DNA of 22,836 nucleotides from an uncultured Anaerolineales bacterium (GTDB lineage: Bacteria > Chloroflexota > Anaerolineae > Anaerolineales > Villigracilaceae): positions 1-22,836 of the forward strand of contig CALFXA010000116.1 in the NCBI GenBank assembly GCA_937928015.1, written 5' to 3'. The position numbers were made by a program, and so were the translations under genes. The notes below the pieces were generated by a model, which worked only from the letters and a program-made list of their open reading frames with translations, was not told the origin of the DNA and made no database searches. Positions 15,705 through 20,685 of this stretch are shown here, piece after piece; position 1 is the stretch's first letter; each line of letters begins with the position of its first letter.

Positions 15705-16406
15705 TTAGAACACGAACCAGCCCACGAGGACGGAGGCCAGCACCAGCGTGATGTTGTCGATGTCCTTGTGAGGCAGGGACTCGACCACAGTTCCCACCAG
15801 GGCCACCAACGTGATGGGGAGCAGGTACCCGCTGAACGGTACGCTGAATACCCCCACCGCAATGTAGATGAACAGAATGACGGCGGTCATGATCCAGCCG
15901 CCGAAGAACACGCTCAACGATCCTGCCACCGACTTCTCTCCGCTCCACGGCAGTTTGGGCGAAGCCACGCGCCGCCCCACCACGTCGGCCAGTCCGTCGC
16001 CACCACACATCATCATCAGCGCGGCGATACCGATAGGCGAGTCCTTCCAGAAAACGAGGGTCAACACCACAAAGGCAATGCCGTAATACAACGGTCCGCG
16101 CAGGATTTCGCGCGGATTTCCCGTGCGCGACATGGCCTGTACGGCGGCTTCGTCTTTCAGGATGCCCAGGCCCACCAGCGCAAACTGAACCACGATCATC
16201 AGCGGTACCAACCCCGCCAGCCAGCGCGCCTCGGGTTGATCGGCAAACATCAGCCAGCACAACACGAAGATCGGTCCTGTGCCGATGTGGATCAACTTGC
16301 GGCTCAGGCGGGATTCGATCCAGCCGCGATGGGCGAAGAAATCCATCAGGCGCAGGAATCCTATGGCGATGACCAGGGTCAGGAAGGCGGCGAGAAAGGT
16401 GTTCAT
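15705..16406 (-). CDS. Phytol/dolichol-kinase-like CTP-dependent polyprenol kinase
   Basis: This 233-residue integral membrane protein is in the superfamily of phytol kinase (VTE5), dolichol kinase (Sec59) and Dgk1, which phosphorylate long-chain isoprenoid alcohols with CTP. Diagnostic segments are SRKLIHIGTG (35-44), CGGDGLADVVGRR (134-146), LPWSGEKSVAGS (152-163) and HKDIDNITLVLA near the C-terminus. About seven hydrophobic helices are visible. The ATG at 16404-16406 was chosen over a longer frame because GGAG lies 6 nt upstream. Its stop codon directly abuts the stop of the convergent SGNH copy 2, with no intervening base. It may recycle a lipid carrier or salvage phytol/farnesol; the exact alcohol is unknown. 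Confidence 0.82.
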   Translation of the reverse strand: MNTFLAAFLTLVIAIGFLRLMDFFAHRGWIESRLSRKLIHIGTGPIFVLCWLMFADQPEARWLAGLVPLMIVVQFALVGLGILKDEAAVQAMSRTGNPREILRGPLYYGIAFVVLTLVFWKDSPIGIAALMMMCGGDGLADVVGRRVASPKLPWSGEKSVAGSLSVFFGGWIMTAVILFIYIAVGVFSVPFSGYLLPITLVALVGTVVESLPHKDIDNITLVLASVLVGWFVF

Positions 16407-16445
16407 GATTGCTCCAGGGTGGTTTATTGTTGGAACCCCCATCAT

Positions 16446-16474
16446 AAACGAAAAGACACCCACGCACGGGTGCC
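16446..16474 (-). terminator. Terminator of the tRNA-Gly/tRNA-CAT/repeat transcript
   Basis: On the minus strand GGCACCC pairs with GGGTGTC (16474-16455, one G.T) and is followed by TTTTCGTTT. It lies after the last 61-bp repeat and before the polyprenol-kinase gene, so the repeat array falls inside the tRNA primary transcript. Confidence 0.65.
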
Positions 16475-16499
16475 TCGATAGGGATTGATAGGAATAGGT

Positions 16500-16682
16500 T
16501 CGTAAACCCGGCAGGCTTCGAATACTATCTTCTTAACGGGGCCGAAACCAACAACAGGGAAGTGGGCCCAGCAGGATTCGAATACCATCCCCTCAATGCG
16601 GGCCAAGACCAACAGCAGGGAAGTGGGCCCAGCAGGATTCGGATACTATCCCCTCAACGGGGGCCAAGACCAACAACAGGGA
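16500..16682 (-). repeat. Three 61-bp tandem repeats carrying the 3' end of the adjacent tRNA
   Basis: The units are 16500-16560, 16561-16621 and 16622-16682. A fourth, partial copy (16683-16704) is the authentic 3' end of the CAT-anticodon tRNA. The two units next to the tRNA differ at 5 of 61 positions; the distal one is more diverged, with small indels. Each near unit contains the tRNA-derived GTGGGCCCAGCAGGATTCG (minus strand: T-loop, 3' T-stem, 3' acceptor strand, discriminator) plus about 40 bp matching the tRNA's downstream flank. The middle of the tRNA-proximal unit can form a CCCC-N5-GGGG hairpin. The layout resembles the E. coli tyrT rtT repeats. No open frame in the array looks coding. 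Confidence 0.92.
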
Positions 16683-16684
16683 AG

Positions 16685-16757
16685 TGGGCCCAGCAGGATT
16701 CGAACCTGCGACCAAGCGATTATGAGTCGCCTGCGCTAACCGCTGCGCCATGGGCCC
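16685..16757 (-). tRNA. tRNA with CAT anticodon (tRNA-Ile2 or elongator tRNA-Met)
   Basis: The 73-nt cloverleaf has acceptor GGGCCCA/TGGGCCC, D stem GCGC/GCGC, T arm GCAGG-TTCGAAT-CCTGC, anticodon loop CTCATAA and discriminator A. No CCA is encoded. The anticodon arm and variable region, GGCGACTCATAATCGCTTGG, match what I recall of E. coli tRNA-Ile2 (ileX/ileY), whose C34 is modified to lysidine, better than E. coli elongator Met. The G-D stem and acceptor do not decide it. It lies 80 bp downstream of tRNA-Gly and would be co-transcribed with it. Confidence 0.93.
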
Positions 16758-16784
16758 ATTAAGTGCCAAGTGCTCCAGCATCGT

Positions 16785-16817
16785 GTGTCAGGCCGCCTGA
16801 CACCTATCACCTGACAC
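16785..16817 (-). repeat. Palindromic spacer between tRNA-Gly and the CAT tRNA
   Basis: GTGTCAGG-CCG-CCTGACAC (16785-16803) is an 8-bp-stem hairpin, and a second CCTGACAC follows at 16810-16817, so two mutually exclusive pairings are possible. It lies in the transcribed spacer and could guide processing between the two tRNAs. Confidence 0.5.
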
Positions 16818-16837
16818 TGGAACACCGGGGAAGAGAG

Positions 16838-16909
16838 AGCGGGAGACGGGATTCGAACCCGCGAATATCAGCTTGGAAGGCTGATGCCTTACCACTTGGC
16901 GACTCCCGC
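16838..16909 (-). tRNA. tRNA-Gly (anticodon TCC)
   Basis: The 72-nt cloverleaf has acceptor GCGGGAG/CTCCCGC, a GCC/GGC D stem, anticodon stem TCAGC/GCTGA with loop CTTCCAA (TCC, reading GGA/GGG), and T arm GCGGG-TTCGAAT-CCCGT. Discriminator T is the expected U73 of bacterial tRNA-Gly. No CCA is encoded. It is the first gene of the minus-strand tRNA transcript. Confidence 0.95.
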
Positions 16910-16919
16910 AAGTTCCCTG

Positions 16920-16948
16920 ATTTTACATGCAGGTGCGAAGTCAGTCAA
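16920..16948 (-). promoter_or_regulatory. Promoter of the tRNA-Gly transcript
   Basis: On the minus strand TTGACT (16948-16943) and TAAAAT (16925-16920) are separated by exactly 17 bp. The predicted start lies a few bases before the tRNA-Gly 5' end at 16909. It is back to back with the plus-strand tRNA-Arg promoter; their -35 boxes are 5 bp apart. Confidence 0.8.
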
Positions 16949-16953
16949 GCACC

Positions 16954-16982
16954 TTGACCCTGATTTGATTCTCGTGTAGAAT
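16954..16982 (+). promoter_or_regulatory. Promoter of tRNA-Arg(GCG)
   Basis: TTGACC (16954-16959), a 17-bp spacer and TAGAAT (16977-16982) form a near-consensus housekeeping promoter 16 bp before the tRNA. The same TTGAC-N17-TAGAAT form precedes tRNA-Lys. Confidence 0.82.
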
Positions 16983-16998
16983 ACCAGCCGCTATCAAT

Positions 16999-17075
16999 GC
17001 CCTCGTAGCTCAGTGGATTAGAGCGCTTGCTTGCGGAGCAATAGGTCGCGTGTTCGAGTCGCGCCGAGGGCGCCA
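16999..17075 (+). tRNA. tRNA-Arg (anticodon GCG), CCA encoded
   Basis: The cloverleaf has acceptor GCCCTCG/CGAGGGC, D stem GCTC/GAGC, anticodon stem CTTGC/GCAAT with loop TTGCGGA (GCG, reading CGC), and T arm GCGTG-TTCGAGT-CGCGC. The discriminator is G at 17072 and genomic CCA is at 17073-17075. The gene is followed within 4 bp by a terminator. Confidence 0.92.
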
Positions 17076-17078
17076 GGG

Positions 17079-17108
17079 AAGAGCGGAGCCATCCGCTCTT
17101 TTTCTTTT
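17079..17108 (+). terminator. Intrinsic terminator of tRNA-Arg(GCG)
   Basis: AAGAGCGGA-GCCA-TCCGCTCTT is a perfect 9-bp hairpin that runs into a T-rich tract. It ends only 10 bp before the surE ATG, so surE needs read-through or a promoter hidden in or before this segment. Confidence 0.9.
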
Positions 17109-17118
17109 GGATGAAATC

Positions 17119-17919
17119 ATGAATCGACGTCCCAACATTCTGCTGACCAATGACGACGGCATCCGTTCTCCGGGCCTGTGGGCCGCTGCTTCGACTCTCT
17201 CCCGCCTGGGATTTGTCACCGTGGCCGCGCCGCGGGATCAGTCCTCCGGCATGGGGCGCAGCTTGCCCAACACGTCCGATGGGATCATCCGTGAAGAGCA
17301 GGTGCAGGTCAACGGTCAGACATGGACGGCATACGCTGTCGGCGGGAGTCCCGCCCAGGCGGTATTGCATGCGGTCCTGGAGATCATGCCCGAAAAACCC
17401 GATCTGGTCGTTTCGGGAATCAACTATGGGGAGAATGTTGGTCTGGGCGTAACCGTCTCAGGGACGGTGGGGGCGGCCCTTGAGGGGGCTTCGTTGGGGA
17501 TCCCCGCCATGGCCATTTCGCTGGAGACTCATCCGCAGTATCATCTTTCCTACTCTGAAGAAATGGATTTTAGCCCCGCTGCCCACTTTGCAGAATATTT
17601 TGCCCGCCTCTTGCTGGGAGGACTCGCTGAGGTGGATGTATTGAAAGTGGAAGTTCCTTCCGATGCAACCCCTGACACACCCTGGGAACTGACGCGCCTT
17701 TCGCGTCAACGATACTACCAACCTGTCAAACCCGAACGCGCCTCGTGGGATCAACCTGCCACAGTGGGATACCGTGAAGCGGGCCGCCTGGATGATGAAC
17801 CTCACGATACCGACGTGTACGTGCTGCGCCGCGGACGGCGGGTGGCCGTCACCCCACTCAGCCTGGACCTGACTGCGCGTGTGGAGCTGGGCGAATTCGA
17901 GAAAAGGTTGCGTAAATAA
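17119..17919 (+). CDS. surE: 5'/3'-nucleotidase SurE
   Basis: This metal-dependent nucleoside monophosphate phosphatase, also active on short polyphosphate in characterised members, is a stationary-phase survival protein. The 266-residue product has the NDDG metal motif at 11-14, the serine loop RDQSSGMG (about 39-46), and SGINYGENVG with metal ligand Asn102, followed by TVSGTVGAALEG. Length is at the normal upper range. The ATG at 17119 immediately precedes the NILLTNDDG strand, as in the family; the longer open frame upstream runs back through the tRNA and terminator. The ribosome site is weak (GGAT). A bidirectional terminator separates it from convergent trxA. Confidence 0.95.
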   Translation: MNRRPNILLTNDDGIRSPGLWAAASTLSRLGFVTVAAPRDQSSGMGRSLPNTSDGIIREEQVQVNGQTWTAYAVGGSPAQAVLHAVLEIMPEKPDLVVSGINYGENVGLGVTVSGTVGAALEGASLGIPAMAISLETHPQYHLSYSEEMDFSPAAHFAEYFARLLLGGLAEVDVLKVEVPSDATPDTPWELTRLSRQRYYQPVKPERASWDQPATVGYREAGRLDDEPHDTDVYVLRRGRRVAVTPLSLDLTARVELGEFEKRLRK

Positions 17920-17942
17920 AAACGGGCCGTATGGCCCGTTTT
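17919..17942. terminator. Bidirectional terminator between surE and trxA
   Basis: AAAACGGGCC-GTAT-GGCCCGTTTT is a perfect 10-bp hairpin with A/T ends. It overlaps the last base of the surE stop codon and lies 4 bp from the trxA stop, so it serves both convergent genes. Confidence 0.92.
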
Positions 17943-17946
17943 GAAT

Positions 17947-18270
17947 TTAAAGCTGCGGACTGAGACGCCCGACCAGTTTGTCTTTGGTCTGGTAGCCTGT
18001 GACACGATCCTTGATCTCGCCGCTCTTGAAGAGCATCAGAGTGGGGATGCCCATCACACCGTATTGGACCATGATGTTCGGATTCTGGTCGGCATCCAGT
18101 TTCACCACTTTGACCTTGCCCTGCCATTCCTGCGCCAGTTGTTTGACAACGGGGTCGAGCATCTTGCAGGGCTGGCACCAGGTGGCGGTGAAATCCACCA
18201 GTACAGGCTCGCTGGAATTCAAGACCTCGTTTTGGAAGTCGGCCTCGGTTACATATTGCATTTCACTCAT
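17947..18270 (-). CDS. trxA: Thioredoxin with a WCQPC active site
   Basis: This 107-residue cytosolic disulfide reductase of standard thioredoxin length has the active site Trp31-Cys32-Gln33-Pro34-Cys35 and the cis-proline loop GIPTLMLF. Gln replaces the near-universal Gly between the cysteines, which may alter redox potential or partner choice. The buried Asp26 (VDFTATW) is kept. The start ATG at 18268-18270 has GGAG about 8 nt upstream; an in-frame ATG two codons earlier is less well placed. It stands alone between terminators and the tRNA-Lys promoter region. Confidence 0.95.
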   Translation of the reverse strand: MSEMQYVTEADFQNEVLNSSEPVLVDFTATWCQPCKMLDPVVKQLAQEWQGKVKVVKLDADQNPNIMVQYGVMGIPTLMLFKSGEIKDRVTGYQTKDKLVGRLSPQL

Positions 18271-18369
18271 GATCAATCTCCGTTTATTTCGGGTTGCGAA
18301 TTAACCTAAAAATGTTTCAGGTAATTTTACGTCAATTGCATGGATGCTTCCACCCGCGGAAATATTACG

Positions 18370-18398
18370 TTGACGTTCATTTGCGGGCATGATAGAAT
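18370..18398 (+). promoter_or_regulatory. Promoter of tRNA-Lys
   Basis: TTGACG (18370-18375), a 17-bp spacer and TAGAAT (18393-18398) lie 18 bp before the tRNA 5' end. Confidence 0.82.
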
Positions 18399-18416
18399 GC
18401 AATCCGCTTTGGCTAC

Positions 18417-18488
18417 GGGCGCGTAGCTCAATGGCAGAGCAGTGGCCTTTTAAGCCATTGGTTGAGAGTTCGAATCTCTCCGCGCTCA
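18417..18488 (+). tRNA. tRNA-Lys (anticodon TTT)
   Basis: The 72-nt cloverleaf has acceptor GGGCGCG/CGCGCTC (one G.T), D stem GCTC/GAGC, anticodon stem GTGGC/GCCAT with loop CTTTTAA, and T arm GAGAG-TTCGAAT-CTCTC. The discriminator is A and no CCA is encoded. It is flanked by its own promoter and terminator. Confidence 0.95.
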
Positions 18489-18492
18489 CAAC

Positions 18493-18520
18493 AAAAATCC
18501 TCCAATTGGAGGATTTTTTT
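18493..18520. terminator. Intrinsic terminator of tRNA-Lys, also bidirectional
   Basis: AAAAATCCTCC-AATT-GGAGGATTTTT is a perfect hairpin followed by more T. The opposite A-run gives a T-tract on the minus strand too, so it can also end transcription from the HD-GYP gene whose stop is at 18563. Confidence 0.92.
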
Positions 18521-18562
18521 ATTGGTATGGGAAGTTTTACGTTTTTTGACTTATCTTCTAAA

Positions 18563-20023
18563 CTATCGCTCTTCCAGCATCCTCAGAAAGACCTCCACCA
18601 CCTTGGGATCGAAGTGCCTGCCTGCTTCAGCACGGATGTATTCCAGTGCTTGTGCGCGAGGCCAGGCCCTTCGGTAGGTGCGGTCGGAGGTGAGGGCGTC
18701 ATACACGTCCACCACAGCGAACAGACGGGCGGCCAGCGGAATCTGCTCTCCTTTTAGTCCGAATGGATAACCGGTCCCGTTCCATTTTTCATGATGATAT
18801 TGGGGGATCTCCAAGGCGGGTGCAAGATATTGAATCGGGCGGAGCAGTTTGACGGCAATGGACGTATGCTGGCGCATGATTTCCCATTCCGCTGTGTCCA
18901 GCGGACCTGTTTTGAGCAGAATGGAATCGGGGATGGCCATTTTTCCGATGTCGTGCAGGATCGCGCCGCGACGGATGTGGATGATTTGCTGCTCGGTCAG
19001 CCCGAAGGCCGAGGCCAAATGGACGGTCATCTCGGTCACGCGCTGAGTGTGACCCTGGGTCTCGCGGTCGCGTAATTCGAGCGCCCGCGACCAACCCTCG
19101 ATGGTGGCATCGTATGCCAGGATCAAGGCGGCGTTGGCACGCTCGTAGTTGTTGAAGATAATAGCGCTCTCGATGGCAATGGCTGCTTGTCCCGAGAGCA
19201 TGTTCATGAAGTCCAGCCAGTCGGCGTTGGGGGAGAGCGGCGCGCGATGCAAGATCTCCAATACGCCGAGGATTCGCCCTTTGACAGCCAGCGGCACGGC
19301 AAAATAATCGGTGAAGCCTTCCTGTGCGAAGTGTGGGGAGCGCAGGAGATCGGTCTGGTGGTTCGACAGGTTGGCGATGCGGATGGTCTGCCGCGTAAGC
19401 GCGGCCCGCCCGGCGTACCCTTCGCCCATCCTGAAGGATGTGTGCATGAAAACGTCGGTGTGGAATCCACTGCCTGCGGCGTATTTGAGGAGCTGGGTCT
19501 GCGGTTCCACCAACAAGATGGAGGCCGCATCCACGTTGAGCTGGGTCTTGACCTGGTTGATTAACATGGTCAGGGTCAGGTTCAGGTCCAGGCTGGAGGT
19601 GATGGCCATGTCGATGGTGCGGAGCGCCGCCAGACGGTCCATCTGACGGCGCATGGCCAGTTCGTTTTCTTTTCGAAGGGTGATGTCGCGTAGAAATGCG
19701 GCAATCAACCCCTGGCCAAGAGGGGTCAACTGAGCTTCATACCAGTGCGTTTGTTGTTTGATGAAAAGCGAAAAATCGAAAACGCTGTCCTTCCCTGTTC
19801 GTTGGACACGTGAAAAAGCTTCATCGAATTTTATATGGGCTTCCACGGGCAGGGAATCTTGGATTCGGTTCCGTAACAATTCTGCGGGGGATGGCGAAAA
19901 CAGAATCCGCCCTGCGCGGTAATCGAGCACGGTTCCGTCTTCTGATAGCACAAGTAACAGGTCTGATTGGGCCTGGAACACTGCTTGTAATAATTCATCA
20001 GAATCAGGTAAAGGTTGTTGCAC
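18563..20023 (-). CDS. PAS-GAF-HD-GYP c-di-GMP phosphodiesterase
   Basis: This soluble 486-residue response-type phosphodiesterase has an N-terminal PAS-like domain (about 8-117), a GAF domain (about 130-290) and HD-GYP (about 300-486). The HD pair is at 357-358 (AILHDIGK). The GYP motif is HHEKWNGTGYP, with Asn where the giant sensor has Asp, a common variant. The C-terminus GRHFDPKVVEVFL and the GAF segment LNVDAASILLVEP match the giant sensor's end, showing paralogy. I chose GTG at 20021-20023 because AGGAG lies 5 nt upstream. A longer frame to 20104 would begin inside a strong hairpin and adds residues of odd composition. It sits downstream of the two small-protein genes. Confidence 0.88.
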   Translation of the reverse strand: MQQPLPDSDELLQAVFQAQSDLLLVLSEDGTVLDYRAGRILFSPSPAELLRNRIQDSLPVEAHIKFDEAFSRVQRTGKDSVFDFSLFIKQQTHWYEAQLTPLGQGLIAAFLRDITLRKENELAMRRQMDRLAALRTIDMAITSSLDLNLTLTMLINQVKTQLNVDAASILLVEPQTQLLKYAAGSGFHTDVFMHTSFRMGEGYAGRAALTRQTIRIANLSNHQTDLLRSPHFAQEGFTDYFAVPLAVKGRILGVLEILHRAPLSPNADWLDFMNMLSGQAAIAIESAIIFNNYERANAALILAYDATIEGWSRALELRDRETQGHTQRVTEMTVHLASAFGLTEQQIIHIRRGAILHDIGKMAIPDSILLKTGPLDTAEWEIMRQHTSIAVKLLRPIQYLAPALEIPQYHHEKWNGTGYPFGLKGEQIPLAARLFAVVDVYDALTSDRTYRRAWPRAQALEYIRAEAGRHFDPKVVEVFLRMLEER

Positions 20024-20055
20024 AAGGTCTCCTGGTAGAAAAGACGCAGGGACGC

Positions 20056-20087
20056 GGGGCGCGGCAATCCCCTGATTGCCGCGCCCC
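20056..20087. repeat. 14-bp perfect GC-rich hairpin upstream of the HD-GYP gene
   Basis: GGGGCGCGGCAATC-CCCT-GATTGCCGCGCCCC is an uninterrupted stem with a 4-nt loop, flanked by GACGC/GCGTC that can pair further out. On the minus strand a short TCTTTT follows before the ribosome site of the HD-GYP gene, 33 nt away. It may act as an attenuator or partial terminator after the small-protein genes, or be a REP-like element. Confidence 0.6.
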
Positions 20088-20111
20088 CTGTGCCGCCGCG
20101 TCATCCGGTAA

Positions 20112-20147
20112 GCATCAGTACGATGAAGCAGTTTTGATTACTGATGC
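20112..20147. repeat. 9-bp inverted repeat after the 88-aa gene
   Basis: GCATCAGTA and TACTGATGC are exact complements separated by 18 nt. The repeat lies between the 88-aa gene stop and the GC-rich hairpin, giving two successive structures in one 135-bp spacer. Function is unknown. Confidence 0.45.
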
Positions 20148-20158
20148 GGTCTTGCAGT

Positions 20159-20425
20159 TCATAGCTCGTCGCTAAGGGCGCGTCGTACCTGTTGCGCCAG
20201 ATCGGGAAGCGATTTAGCACGGATGGACGTGATGAGCGCCTTTTCTTGCTCGGTGAGTTGGAAAGGCTGGCCCAAATAGCCTTCAGTCAATGCCTGCTCT
20301 GGTGTGCGCAAAAGGGTTTCGCAAAAGATGCGGCTGACCACTGCCGCGCTGAACACCCGGTTCAGTTCATTCATATTGGTTTGGGTTCTGATCTGGACTG
20401 GCGAAAATACGTCAAGGGTGATCAT
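20159..20425 (-). CDS. Small Os1348-like (NHLP-clan-like) protein
   Basis: This 88-residue protein has no membrane helix. The pattern LNRVFSAAVVSRIFCETLL, then a P-x-x-AL element and a C-terminal LTEQEKALITSIRA helix, recalls the Os1348-type small proteins of Chloroflexi. These resemble nitrile-hydratase-like leader peptides of ribosomally made natural products. I recognise the pattern from memory only; no core peptide or modifying enzyme is visible here. One cysteine is present. The ATG at 20423-20425 has only a weak ribosome site; Met17 (MNELNRVF) is an alternative. It lies 15 bp after a 39-codon gene on the same strand and 135 bp before the HD-GYP gene, so one transcript is plausible. Confidence 0.65.
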   Translation of the reverse strand: MITLDVFSPVQIRTQTNMNELNRVFSAAVVSRIFCETLLRTPEQALTEGYLGQPFQLTEQEKALITSIRAKSLPDLAQQVRRALSDEL

Positions 20426-20440
20426 GGTCTTAAACCTGTC

Positions 20441-20560
20441 TTACCGAGGGCCGGTGGGATCATCCATGGGTGATCTGGCGATGATGAGAGTATCTGAAGG
20501 GAGGGCGACAAAAGACGACTGGTTATGTCGGGGTTCAATTTTGGCGGATGTGGTTTTCAT
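20441..20560 (-). CDS. Predicted 39-residue small protein
   Basis: This short frame begins MKTTSAKIEP, ends DDPTGPR, and contains no cysteine or hydrophobic helix. The evidence is positional: GAGGTG lies 4 nt before the ATG (20558-20560), the best ribosome site in this stretch, and the TAA stop is 15 bp from the start of the 88-aa gene. It could be an upstream regulatory peptide that couples translation of the next gene, or a small precursor peptide. I do not recognise it. Confidence 0.45.
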   Translation of the reverse strand: MKTTSAKIEPRHNQSSFVALPSDTLIIARSPMDDPTGPR

Positions 20561-20612
20561 GCAGCACCTCTTTTTTCTTTTTTGGTTACGATGACTGCAT
20601 CTTACAAATCCC

Positions 20613-20636
20613 CAGGGTACAAAACAGGGTACAAAA
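20613..20636. repeat. Tandem 12-bp direct repeat upstream of the small-protein operon
   Basis: CAGGGTACAAAA occurs twice without a gap. It lies about 50 bp upstream of the 39-codon gene and overlaps the edge of the BTAD gene's terminator. SARP/BTAD regulators bind short direct repeats spaced by about one helical turn, so a site for the neighbouring regulator is possible. A TAAGAT on the minus strand shortly downstream could be a -10. Confidence 0.5.
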
Positions 20637-20659
20637 AAGGCCCTCGCAGGGGCCTTTTT
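20634..20659. terminator. Terminator of the BTAD regulator gene
   Basis: AAAAAGGCCC and GGGCCTTTTT pair across a 6-nt loop. The T-tract on the minus strand follows the BTAD gene stop (20686) by about 30 bp. The structure is symmetrical, so it may also stop plus-strand transcripts. Confidence 0.88.
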
Positions 20660-20685
20660 GGAGAATTATTGTTTTGTGGAGAAAA

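Noticed and set aside
16500..16704. CRISPR-like array in the 61-bp repeats
   Set aside because: The units are contiguous with no unique spacers, contain tRNA sequence, and no cas genes are nearby.
16500..16757. Integrated mobile element attached at the tRNA 3' end
   Set aside because: Direct copies of a tRNA tail suggest att sites, but only about 40 bp separate them and no integrase or cargo is present in the window; kept only as an alternative for the origin of the repeats.
16562..16762. Plus-strand open frame across the repeats and tRNA
   Set aside because: It is a by-product of a repeat unit plus tRNA sequence; the repeated peptide has no independent support and 61 is not a multiple of three.
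20024..20104. Longer N-terminus for the HD-GYP protein
   Set aside because: The added 27 residues are Arg/Gly-rich, are encoded by a 14-bp hairpin, and the GTG at 20023 has AGGAG at proper spacing.
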